64,000 bases of DNA, taken from assembly GCA_948144175.1 (NCBI GenBank), contig CANXME010002275.1, positions 1,678,001 to 1,742,000 on the forward strand. The letters are read 5' to 3'. Below are positions 23,896-34,700 of the stretch, piece by piece. How positions within the stretch are numbered: position 1 is the first letter of the stretch; every line of letters starts with the position of its first letter. This stretch comes from Closterium sp. NIES-65. Its lineage: Eukaryota; Streptophyta; Zygnematophyceae; Desmidiales; Closteriaceae. Below the pieces are notes generated by a model. That model was not told the DNA's origin. It ran no database searches and worked only from the letters and a program-made list of their open reading frames with translations. The position numbers and the translations under genes are program-made.

Positions 23896-24954
23896 ATGGC
23901 CACCCCCAATGTTCTTACTTTTGACGCTGAGGGGAGGGCCATTGACTTTGCCGTCTGGATTGAAGACCTGCAGCTGTACTTACTGTGTGATGCGATAGAT
24001 GAGGTCTCTCTCTTTGACTTTGTCTCTGGCGCTGTCCCTGCCCCGCCTGCTGATGCTGACTCTGCTGCTCGCTCCAAGTGGGCGACCCGCGATGCTGCTG
24101 CACGTCTTGCTGTGCGTCGCCACCTCCCTTCCTCTGAGCGTGCCCACTTTAGTCAGTGCAAGACCGCTCAGGCCTTGTACGACGCTGTAGTTGCACGCTA
24201 CTCCTCCCCTTCCTCCGCTACCCTTAGCCGCCTCATGCTACCGTTTCTCTTCCCTGACCTCGCTTCCTTTCCCACTGTTGCTGACCTAGTTACCCACCTC
24301 CGCGCTAGTGACACCCGCTACCGTGCTGCCCTTCCTGCTGAGTTCCGCGCTGCGAACCCTCCTCCCATGTACATCACTCTCTACTTTCTCGTCACCCGTC
24401 TCCCTGAGTCCCTTCGTGTCGTTAGGGACCAGTTTCTCTCTGTCTGTCCCACCACTCTCACTGTCGACCTCCTTGAGGAGTCCCTGCTAGCGGCTGAGAA
24501 GAGTATTGTCGCTGTAGGGGCCTCTCGGGGTGACCCTCGCACCCCCATCTTTGAGGGGTGTGGTCCTTCCCCCCTGCTGCCCTCTGTCGCCTCTGCCGCT
24601 GCGGCCGACCTCGCTGGTTTTGAGTCGGTCGGCGCGGCGTCTGCCGCTGGGGGCAAGGGCAAGGGGGGCAAGGGGGCGGGTGGAGCTAGAGGGGGCGGTG
24701 GAGGAGGCGGTGGGGGTGGAGGGGGGAGTGGGAGTGGCGGTGGGGGTGGTGGCGGGAGTGGAGGTACTAGTGGCGGCGGTGGAGGCGGAGGTGGCGGCGG
24801 AGGTGGTAGCGGAGGAGGCGGTGGGAGCGGTGGGAGCGACGGTCCTGGTGGGGGAGGTGGCGGTGGAGACGGGGGTGGCGGTGGAGGCGGGGGTGGCGGT
24901 GGAGGCGGGGGTCGGAGTGGCTCGTCCCAGCGGAGCAGCTCTGGGGGTGGTCAG

Positions 24955-24998
<44 letters not shown>

Positions 24999-27900
24999 GC
25001 AGCAGCAGCAGCGCTCTCGCACCGTCCCCGGCCCTCAGCAGCTCCGTGAGTGGTACTTGCAGCGTCAGCGCGGTGGTGCACTTGGTCCCTGCCCCTACAT
25101 TCTTCGCACCGGTGACCGTGCGGGGGAGAGGTGTGGGGGCGCCCACACAGCCCGTCGCTGCTTTGGCCGCCTGACCGACGCCTGGCGTCAGCAGTTTCCG
25201 GAGGCCGCTGAGATCCCCCGCTGGGGAGAGCTGTCTAGGGCTGGAGTAGCTATTTATGATCTTGACTTTGATGCTATTCTCTCTGCTATGTATGCTGTGA
25301 CTGGTAGTGATGAGGATGACTGTTACCGGTGTTTCCCGCCCGACCCGGGCATTGGTACTGCCGCGTCAGGTACTAGTGAGGCTGCAGCTCTAGGTGCCAG
25401 TGCGTCTGTGCTCTCAGGTGCTGGTGAGTCCGCGCTCTCAGGTACTGTGTCGGCTTCGGCCTCTCACACCTTCACCCTTGACTCTGGAGCGTCTCGCTCC
25501 TTCTTTAGGGACCGCACCACTCTCACGCCGCTGAGTCGGCCGGTTGCGGTGTCCCTGGCTGACCCCTCTGGGGGACCTGTCCTGTCTCGCTTCTCCACTG
25601 TCCTCCCGTGTCCAGCGGCCCCCTCTGGCACCCTGACTGGTCTCTACCTCCCCTCGTTCTCGACGAACCTGGTGAGTGGTGCTGACCTCCAGGATGCAGG
25701 TGTCCACCAGTTCACCCCTGCTCGTCAGCGGGTGACCCACTGTACGGAGGCGGATACAGGTCGTCACCTGGCTACGTTTACACGTCGGCCAGGGTCGAGC
25801 CTGTACACACTGACCACTGCTTCTCCCCCAGGTGCTGCGTCTGGTAGAGTCCCTTCGTCTGGTCAGGTGTTTGCTGCAGCGTCCAGGTCTGGTCCTGAGT
25901 CTGCCCCCTGTTCGTGTCGTCGTCTGTCTCACGAGACCCTCCTCTGGCACCACCGCCTTGGCCACCCCTCTCTGCTTCGGCTCAGAGGCATGGCCTCGCG
26001 GGTCCTTGTGTCTGGTCTTCCCCGGTCCCTCCCTCCCCTTCCTCCGGGCCCTAGCCCTGCCTGTGTCCCCTGTGTCGAGGGGCGCCAGCGTGCTGCCCCT
26101 CACTCCTCCCAGTTTCCTCCGACAGAGGCCCCGTTGCAGACGCTTCACATGGACGTGTGGGGCCCAGCCCGCGTCCGTGGACAGGGTCAGGAGCGCTACT
26201 TCCTGCTGGTGGTTGACGACTACTCGCGTTACACCACAGTCTTCCCCTTGCGCAGCAAGGGTGAGGTCACTGCGGTGTTGATCGACTGGATCCGCGCAGC
26301 TCGTCTTCAGCTTCGGAGGAGCTTTGGCTCTGACTTCCCTGTTTTGCGTCTGCACTCGGACAGAGGCGGAGAGTTCTCCTCTGGCCTCCTGAGTGCCTAC
26401 TGTCGTGTGCGAGGCATCCGTCAGACCTTCACGCTTCCGGACTCACCACAGCAGAATGGGATTGCTGAGCGCCGCATTGGCATGGTCATGGACGTCGCTC
26501 GTACGTCCATGATGCATGCGGCTGCTCCCCATTTTCTGTGGCCGTTTGCGGTCAGGTACGCTGCGCACCAGATCAACCTCCACCCCAGGGTCTCTCGACC
26601 AGAGACCTCCCCAGCCCTGCTGTGGACGGGGAAGGTTGGCGATGCGTCGGCGTTCCGGGTCTGGGGATCTCGGGCGTTTGTTCGCGACCTGTCTGCGGAC
26701 AAGCTGTCCCCTCGTGCTTCTCCCTGCGTCTTCCTGGGGTTCCCCCCCGACGCCCCTGGGTGGCAGTTTTACCACCCCACCTCTCGACGTGTTCTGTCCT
26801 CCCAGGACGTCACGTTCGACGAGTCGGTACCCTACTACCGCCTCTTCCCCTACCGCACTCCGTCCCTCCCCCCGCCCCCGCTCTTCTTGGTACCAGGCCC
26901 CCCCCCCGGTCGTCCCCCTCCCCCCTCAGGGTCCTGCCCCTTCAGGTGTGTCCCAGGTAGACGCGGTCGAGCCTGTCGAGGTCACTGGTGACTCTGGTGC
27001 TGCTGGGGGAGCTGAGCCTGAGGGTGCGGGGTCTGGGGGTGCTGAGCCTGGAGGTACTGTGCCTGGGGGTGCTGAGCCTGGAGGTGTCGAGCCTAGGGGT
27101 GCTGTTCCTGGGGGTGCTGAGCCTGGGGGTGCTGTGCCTGGGGGTGCTGAGCTTGGGGGTGCTGAGCCTGGGGGTGCTGAGCCTGGGGGTGCTGAGCCTG
27201 GAGGTGTCGAGCCTGGGGGTGCTGTTCCTGGGGGTGCTGTGCCTGGGGGTGCTGAGCCTGGGGGTGCTGAGCCTGGGGGTGCTTCGTCTCGCCGGGAGCC
27301 ACTCTCCCCACAGGAGCTGCGTGAGTGGTTTACCAGGCGCTGGAGGCGTGCTGCTGGTGCTGGTGGTTCTTCGCCTGCAGTGGGTACTGCTGCCGCGCGT
27401 CCCGACGGTGCTCGTACTGTGGGTGCTGGAGCTGCTCGGTCTGAGAGTTCTCCTGGAGCTGGTACTGCTGAGGGTGTTGGCGCTGAGCCTGCCGCTGGTG
27501 GTCCGACTGACAGTGCTCCTGGTGCTGCTGTTGGGGGTTCTGGAGCTTCTGGAGGTGCTGCTGGAGGTGCTGCTGGCGTGGGTTCTCCTGACGGGGGGAC
27601 TGGTGCTGTTCCTGCTGTTTCTGGTGTCGCCGTGCGGCCTCGACCGTACTTCGTTCCGCTCCTACAGCAGGTTCTTGGTCTTGCACCTCCTCCTGCTTCC
27701 TTAGAGGGTCCACAGCCTGTTCGGTCACAGCCACAGCTACAGCCTGCCTCCCCTTTGCCTGCTCCTTCTCCCTACGCTGGTCCGACTGGAGGTCTTACTG
27801 AGCGTCGTGAGCCTGCGTCTCGTCCTGCGTCGCCTGTTCGTACTGAGCGCGCTAGTGGTCGCGGGTCGCGTCAGCGTCCTCCTCCTGTCCCTGGCACGCA

Positions 27901-29890
27901 CCGGATGTCACTGCGTCCGTCCACTGCTCCTCTGCGTGCCCCTTTGCCTTCTCCTCCTGCTTCCTCTCTTCCTGCTCTTGCCGACCCGGAGTCGGACTCT
28001 CTTCGTGCTGCCAGTCCTACTGTCACGCGTCTCCTTGCTACTGCTGTCACTGACCCTTCCTTTGAGTCGTCTGCTGCGTCTGCCCTTCTCACTGAGCTTG
28101 TCGACTTTGCTGCGCGCTGTCGTCTAGACTACGCTGCTCGTCTTGTCGCTGCGTCTGAGTCCGCCTGTCCTCCGTCCGTCGGGGGTGAGTGTGCCCTTGG
28201 CACGGACGTCCTAGAGGACAGGCAGGAGGAGTTACAGTGTCTAGCGGCTGCTTCACCTCATCTCGCGTCTGTACTGCTTGCCCCTGAGGGAGACCCGGAT
28301 GCACTAGACATCCCGACTCCGCGTTCTTACGCGGAGGCCGTAGAGGGTCCCTACTCCTCTCAGTGGCAGGCAGCTATGGATGCAGAGATGGCTTCCTGGA
28401 AGTCCACAGGCACCTACGTTGACGCGGTTCCCCCTCCTGGGGCGAACATCGTCAGTGGCATGTGGATCTTCAGGGTGAAGCGGCCGCCGGGCTCCCCGCC
28501 TGTCTTCAAGGCGCGTTACGTGGCTCGTGGCTTCAGTCAGCGGCAGGGGGTTGACTACTTTCAGACCTTCTCTCCCACCCCGAAGATGACCACTCTTCGG
28601 GTGCTGCTGCACATTGCCGCTCAGCGCGACTACGAGCTTCACTCCCTCGACTTCAGCACTGCGTTCCTGCAGGGTAGCCTGCACGAGGAGATCTGGCTGC
28701 GCCGTCCGCCTGGCTTCACTGGGACTTTCCCTCCTGGCACCCAGTGGAGCCTCCGACGGCCAGTCTACGGTCTCCGCCAGGCACCGCGTGAGTGGCACGA
28801 CACACTGAGGACTTCGCTTGCGGCTCTTGGGTTTGCTCCTTCTACTGCTGACCCGTCGCTGTTTCTTCGCACCGACACTTCCCTGCCGCCGTTCTACATC
28901 CTCGTGTACGTCGACGACTTGGTCTTTGCCACAGCGGACACTGCTGGACTCGCCTACGTGAAGTCCGAGCTGCTGAAGAGACACACGTGCACAGACCTGG
29001 GTGAACTGCGCAGCTACCTTGGCTTGCAGATCACTCGGGACAGAGCACGTCGCACCATTACCCTGACTCAGTCACACATGGTGCAGCAGGTCCTTCAGCG
29101 CTTCGGCTTCACGTACTCCTCGCCTCAGGCCACTCCTCTGCCTACTCGCCACTCACTCTCAGCTCTGCCTTCGGATGAGTCCGTAGAGTCGAGTGGTCCG
29201 TATGCAGAGCTTGTTGGCTGCCTCATGTACCTGATGACCTGCACACGACCTGACCTTGCATACCCTCTGAGCATTCTTGCACGCTATGTTGCTCCTGGGA
29301 GACACAGACCGGAGCACATGGCTGCAGCGAAGAGGGTATTGCGCTACCTGTGCAGTACGTCGGGCATGGGGCTAGTGCTTGGAGGGCGGAGTCCAGTGGT
29401 CCTTACCGGCCACGCGGACGCTTCTTGGGCTGACGACCAGGCTACGCAGCGGTCGTCACAGGGTTACACCTTCAGCCTTGGTTCCGGTTCTGTCTCGTGG
29501 CGGTCTACTCGCTCGTCTTCGGTTCTTGGCTCCAGTTGTGAGGCTGAGATCTACGCCGGGGCCATGGCTGCACAGGAGCTTCGCTGGCTCACCTACCTGC
29601 TGACCGACCTTGGAGAGCCGCCTCGTTCTCCTCCAGTGCTGTACGTAGACAACAAGGCCATGCTGGCCTTGTGTCGAGAGCAGCGCTTGGAGCACAGAAC
29701 GAAGCACATTGCTCTCCGCTACTTCCTTGCTCGTGAGCTGCAGCAGCGTGGTCAGTTGCGACTTGCTTACGTGGCCTCTGAGGCCAACACTGCTGATGTG
29801 TTCACCAAGGCACTTGCGCCTTGTGACCATCAGCGCTTTTGTACCCAGCTGGGTCTTGTACCTGTCTTGCCTCACTTGCTCTCTTCTTGA
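23896..29890 (+). pseudogene. Copia gag-pol coding region, plus strand
   Basis: Begins MATPNVLTFDAEGR at 23896. Gly-rich tract about 24650-24920; CAG-encoded poly-Gln about 24955-25015; knuckle CX13CX3HX4C about 25090-25165; protease LDSGAS near 25475; WHHRLGH zinc region about 25945-26085; integrase core about 26145-26850; GAEPGG linker 26990-27290 and Gly/Ala linker to about 27630; RT with YVDD near 28910; RNase H with SSCEAEIY near 29530; the end LVPVLPHLLSS closes at 29890. About one break. Domain content is complete. Confidence 0.92.
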
Positions 29891-30099
29891 CTTTACTTGT
29901 ACTTTGTCATATATATACCTGCTCCTGCTTGTCTAGTTTTATCTATATGTCTGTACTCCTGCATGTGAACTGGCCTCTGGCCCTGCTCTTGTGCTCGGAC
30001 TGTGTGGTGACTTTGTGATCCACCCTGAGCTTGCTTTGCTTTGCTTTGCTTGACTGGTCTTGTGACCCCTTGTTCTCCCCCACTTTGCCTATGGGGGTG

Positions 30100-30230
30100 T
30101 GTCAGATTATTATAGCTGATGCATGTTTGTAGGCTATAGTGGGGTAGCACATATGGGGTACAGTTTGCTAGGTTTGTATTTGTACCCAACTCTGACTTAG
30201 TGAATTCATTCCTGTTCAGTTAGTTTCACA
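30100..30230 (+). repeat. Copia 3' LTR, 131 bp
   Basis: Identical by eye to 22543-22673. Preceded by the polypurine tract at 30091-30099 and followed by the duplication CGTAC. Confidence 0.95.
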
Positions 30231-30235
30231 CGTAC

Positions 30236-30368
30236 CCCCACCGAGGACAATTGGGTTCCCCTGGAGAAAGTTGAAACTCACCCCGTTGTCACCGACTACC
30301 TGCGTAGCCGCAATTTCCGAGACATCCACGCGCTTTCATAAGGAGGACCTCCTTAGGAGGGGGGGTAG
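30236..30368 (+). other. Gypsy 3' tail and polypurine tract
   Basis: The remainder of the gypsy coding tail and 3' UTR. It ends in a purine-rich tract (about 30354-30368, GGAGGGGGGGGTAG) directly against the 3' LTR, as needed for plus-strand priming. Confidence 0.85.
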
Positions 30369-30700
30369 TGTAAGGAAATTCCCTTTTCCTTACTTCGTGT
30401 CCCTGCTCAACGCGTACATCACTGTAGCACCTCAGTCAGCACCGTTACCACTCGCGACCATCGCATCATTCATCATCCCGCCCTTTTCGCACATCGCATC
30501 CCGACCTCACGGCTCGGCTGGTAACCCGCGCTCCGGACCTACGCTTCGACACTTTCCCAACCTCAGTCCCAGGCTCGTCGCGCGACCATTACCGTTACCA
30601 CGGTAGTTTCGCTATATAATGTTCGCTCATGCCTTCGCTCAATTGTATTCTTGCTTCGATAGTGCAATTCTCGTTCGTTCACTCAATTGCACTCGTAACA
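30369..30700 (+). repeat. Gypsy 3' LTR, 332 bp
   Basis: Matches the 5' LTR with about one difference by eye. Followed by the duplication GGGGA (30701-30705). Confidence 0.94.
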
Positions 30701-30705
30701 GGGGA

Positions 30706-31725
30706 AGACGAGTGCCAAATGCCCACACCCTTTCATCATCGCTTGGCCATGTGGCTGTAGAACAGCGCCATGTAGAGATCCTCTGGCAAGTCTTTCGTAG
30801 GGAAGGGAGGGATGCTTCGCTTGTGGCCTTCCTTCCAGAACCTACATGAACCTAGATGAAAATATATTGAACCCGTCGAAATATCTTTACGCTCCCCTGA
30901 CATGGGCCCGAATTGCGCTCTGTCCAACCGCCTGAAATCTGGCACCGCAGCGAGTCGCCAGATCCAAGGTGCTGCTGATAGTATACTGCACGTTCCAATA
31001 CGGTGCTGTCTCGTGACGCCTTCATCCTGGCTGGGGAATGACTGACACAGGCCGAGCACAACACATCAAGTGAAATGAGAGGATGGACTTGCCAACAGGG
31101 GGAGGCTCATGTTTCCTTCTCACACTCGCATTCGCACTGCGGAGGCGTTCAGGTTGTAGTTCGAGAAAGGAGTTGGAGAAGAGCAGCGAGAGCAGCGAGC
31201 AGTGCAGCAGTGGCTCTTGCACATGTGCCGTAGGCCGTGGTGCTTCCATTCACAGCGCCTAACTCTGGACTGCACGGCCTCCGTATCCTCTTTCCTTTCT
31301 CCCGGACGGTCTGAAACCGCAGAGCTGGCCGGTCGTGTGTCTGGGTCCTGAACATACCACATCCATCATTCTGTTCTTAACGCGCACTGGCGAGATTTGC
31401 GAAACCACGTGGAAGTCCAAACCGAGCTAATAGGGATCACTCGCTCGATGCGCGCATCGCTAAGGAGCTACAAGCGTGACCACGGAGGCGTGGGCGAGGA
31501 GAAGTGATGCACTGCTCACACCCATTTCCTTAGCCGATTCTGTTCTAATTTCCTAAGGACATTCGTATTTGCTCCCCTTGCTCTGCGGTCGCGATCTGCA
31601 CGTTGCGGCGAGAGACGAAGCGACGCTAATCGCGTGACCACTCTCTTATCATCGACGCGATACGGCTCATCCGGTAGCCGCTATCCGTAGTGCATTCTAG
31701 CCTCTCTTTGATCAACACAAACACA
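30706..31725. other. Intergenic region upstream of gene A
   Basis: About 1 kb of moderate-GC sequence. It holds one minus-strand open frame of about 107 codons (31059-30736) without recognisable features. The last few hundred bases must contain the gene A promoter and 5' UTR, but no clear TATA box is visible. It also marks the right flank of the gypsy insertion. Confidence 0.5.
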
Positions 31726-34700
31726 ATGTCCCGTTTTTGGCGGAAAGCGGCGACGCGAAGGCCGCCGTTGCAGCTCGTGCTATCAGCGGGGCTGCTGGCC
31801 GCGGCGGCGATCGGCTGCCTCTCCGTATGGCCCGTGACGGCCGGCATGGCTAGCGCCGCAGGCGACGCGGCGAACAGCACGCAGGACAAAGACGACGCGG
31901 CTCTGCTGTACGCAGTGAGCATGGCGTGTGACGGCATGGTGTCTCAACATTTCCCGCCTCCCACACACCTTCCGCCTCCCACACACCCCATCCTCTCCCA
32001 CACCCTTCCTTTATCTCTCCCGCACCACCCCCCCCGTCCTGTTGCCAGCAATGGAAGCGCGCGTACCGCCTGGGCGAGTCGAACACCGAGCCGCCCGAAA
32101 CGATCTCGCTGCCGCCAGGGGTGCCGCGCGCACCGCACCTAGAAGACTGCAGCGCGCGGACCGCCGCGCGCCAAGCGCTGGAGAGGCGTGGGCCGCGGGG
32201 AGAGTCGCCCGCGTGGGCACGAGCGCGGCTTCCCCAACCCCCGTGGGTACGTGCTGGTGCGGGGCGAGGTGGCGCCGGGGGAGGCAGCGCAGCAACCAGT
32301 GCAACAGCGCATTGCTACTCGTGCGCGTGCGTACCTTTCTGCCGCACGAGGCCCGCCCCTCCCCTCACTGCCTTTCTCGAATCCTCTCATCTCGCCCTTT
32401 CGCACCCGCCCTCGCTTCCCCTCCCCCCTCCCACCCCTCCTCGTCTTCCGTCCGCCTTCACCCTCCCTCCCGCAGGTGCGCGGGTCGGACGCGGGCAATC
32501 TGGGCGGCACGCGGGCGGCGCAGAGGGATCTGTGGGAGCACCAGTTCCCGCCGCACCGCTGCCGCGGCCGCCGCCTGCTGCTGGTGCGGTGGCTGGACAT
32601 GACGGGGCACGGGCTGGGCTCGCAGCTCCACGTCATCGGTGCGCCCCCGCGCCCTCTCGCCTCGCCTATGACCGTCCTTTGCACGTGATTCACTCCCATC
32701 GATCCTCCTTTGCACGTGATTCACTCCCATCGATCCTCCTTTGCACGTGATTCACTCCCATCGATCCTCCTTTGCACGTGATTCACTCCCATCGATCCTC
32801 CTTTGCACGTGATTCTCTCCCATCGATCCTCCTTTGCACGTGATTCACTCCCATCGATCCTCCTTTGCACGTGATTCACTCCCATCGATCCTCCTTTGCA
32901 CGTGATTCACTCCCATCGATCCTCTCCTCTCCCCTCCTCGCCTCTCTTCATACTCTCTCTCTCTCCGCCGCTCACCCATCTCCCACTTCGTCTTCTCTTC
33001 TTTCTGCCCCCCCACCCCTTGTATTCGTGTCCTGCCCCACTTGTCCCCCTGTTCTCCTCGCGCTGCTCCTCACCCCGCGCGTCTCACTGCTCCTCGCCCC
33101 GCGCGTCTCACTGCTCCTTGCCCCGCGCGATTCACTACTCTGCGCACGGCGGGCCGCGCAGGGTCCGTGCTGAGCGTGGCCATGCTCTTCAACCGCACGC
33201 TCGTCATCGTGCCAGGAAGCTTCCCGCAGGCGGACCACAGCGAGTGCGAGGGGGCGGAGAGGCGCGGGTCGCTGGACTGCTACTTCTTCGCGCTCACCTC
33301 CTCCCACTGCCGCAACATCGCCATGCGCGCTTATAACGAGTACAAGGCGAAGCGGGGGCTGGAGGGGCGGTCTCGTTGGAGGGCGTGGACGGCCATGCAG
33401 CGCCGCCGCATCTCTGCCCACCGCACCTCCGCTGCCCACCGCACCTCCGCTGCCCACCGCACCTCCGCTGCCCACCGCACCTCCTCTGCCCACCGCACCT
33501 CCGCTGCCCACCGCACCTTCTCTGCCCACCGCACCTCCTCTGCCCACCGCACCTCCGCTGCTGGCACCACGGCCCGTGCAACGGCCCTCGCCGCACGTGC
33601 TGGGGGTGGGCAGGGGGGCATAGAGAGCGTTGTGGGCCGGGCGGATGAGGGGCGCAGGGGGAATGGGGCAGAGGGGGCGGATGAGTGGGAGGCGGAGAGT
33701 GGGGAGGTGCGGTGGTGTGGGTACGATACGAAGCGCACGCTGGAGTCGGATGCGGTGGTGGTGTTTGGGTGCAGCCCCCTGCTGCCCGCCTGGGCTGGCC
33801 GCCGCTACCTCAAGCTCCTCCGTGGCGCCGCTGCTCTGTACGCCCCCCCTCCTCCCCTCCTGCTCCTGCCTCTCTGTGTGTGTGCATTTGCATGTATGCA
33901 TGTGTGAATGTGTTGATAGGTCTGTATGGTACTGTGTGTGCACACAGACGTGCTACCATTCTAATGAGTGCAATTTGTTATGCTCACATTCGCATGTGGT
34001 GACTGATCAGCACTCGCTGACTGTGCTCTGTACTTGTATCTGCTGCCATGTGCTCTTGCTGTCACACTTTCCCAGCTCTCCCATCCCCCCACCCCCACTC
34101 ACCTCACCACATTCCCCCATCCAGTACGCTCCCTCCAGCTATCCCCACTCGCAGCATGCCAACGTCCCAATCACTCGCCTCGTCCACCTCAACGTCATCT
34201 ACCCCTCCCTCTCCCTTCTTTACCCTCATGCCACGTGTCCTCGCCTGTGTGTCCTCGCCTGTGTGCTCTCGCCTGTGTGCTCTCGCCCGTGTGCCCACAC
34301 TCTTCGCCGGGATGGCAGGCTGTGGGGGGGGGCGTATAGGGAGCGCACAGGGACCAACGAGGTCAGCGGGCAGCTCGTGCGCAGCAACACCACGGTGCTC
34401 AAGGTGCGCAGCAGCACCACGGTGCTCAAGGTACCCCAAACGCGTGCTCTGCTCACGTTGCTTGCTTGGTTGTTCTGCACCTTCCACACCTGGCGAAGTG
34501 TAAAGCATTTCTCCCTGTTTCGTTATACCTCGTCCCTGAGTGCACTGGGGAGGGGCTGCACTGCATGTGTCTTCCTGCGTACACCATTCCTCTTTCCAGA
34601 GTAGCGTCGCAATATTATTGTCCTGTCCCATCACACCCCCTCCTCCCTTTCCCCCTCCTCCCTCCCACTGTGCAGGTGCAGTGGTGGCGGGCACAAGCAC

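Larger units (their letters stand above)
22543..30230 (+). mobile_element. Near-complete, very young Ty1/copia element nested in gypsy
   Basis: 131-bp LTRs at 22543-22673 and 30100-30230 look identical by eye, and the 5-bp duplication CGTAC is intact (22538-22542, 30231-30235). Internal order: PBS-like site from 22674, long GC-rich leader, gag-pol 23896-29890, 3' UTR, polypurine tract (ATGGGGGTG) and 3' LTR. About one break in the coding region. Zero visible LTR differences make it the youngest datable insertion here. It sits near the 3' end of the gypsy polyprotein. Confidence 0.96.
9745..30700 (+). mobile_element. Ty3/gypsy chromovirus-type element carrying three nested insertions
   Basis: Two 332-bp LTRs (9745-10076 and 30369-30700) bound the element, flanked by the 5-bp duplication GGGGA. 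Between them, in gypsy order, lie gag with a CCHC knuckle, protease, RT, RNase H, integrase and a C-terminal chromodomain-like region. Removing a TRIM (11587-11963) and two copia elements (12741-20074, 22543-30230) leaves a host element of about 5.6 kb, normal for a chromovirus. The LTRs differ at about one position by eye, so insertion was recent. Apart from the three insertions there are about two breaks. It is disabled by the insertions. Confidence 0.95.

Noticed and set aside
26988-27704. Leu/Val-rich plus-strand frame resembling a membrane or coiled-coil protein
   Set aside because: Alternative frame of the GAEPGG and Gly/Ala linker arrays. The copia frame carries the domains on both sides.
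30736-31059. 107-codon minus-strand frame upstream of gene A
   Set aside because: No domain or supporting context seen; kept only as a note in the intergenic entry.
32188-32340. Continuing gene A exon 2 in the frame reading GFPNPRGYVLVRGE
   Set aside because: Tempting because it looks protein-like, but the exon ending at 32246 before GTACGT matches gene B exon 2 in position, phase and the QPPW end.
32678-32925. CRISPR-like array
   Set aside because: The 31-bp units are directly adjacent with no spacers, within an intron of a eukaryotic gene. The same applies to the other arrays.
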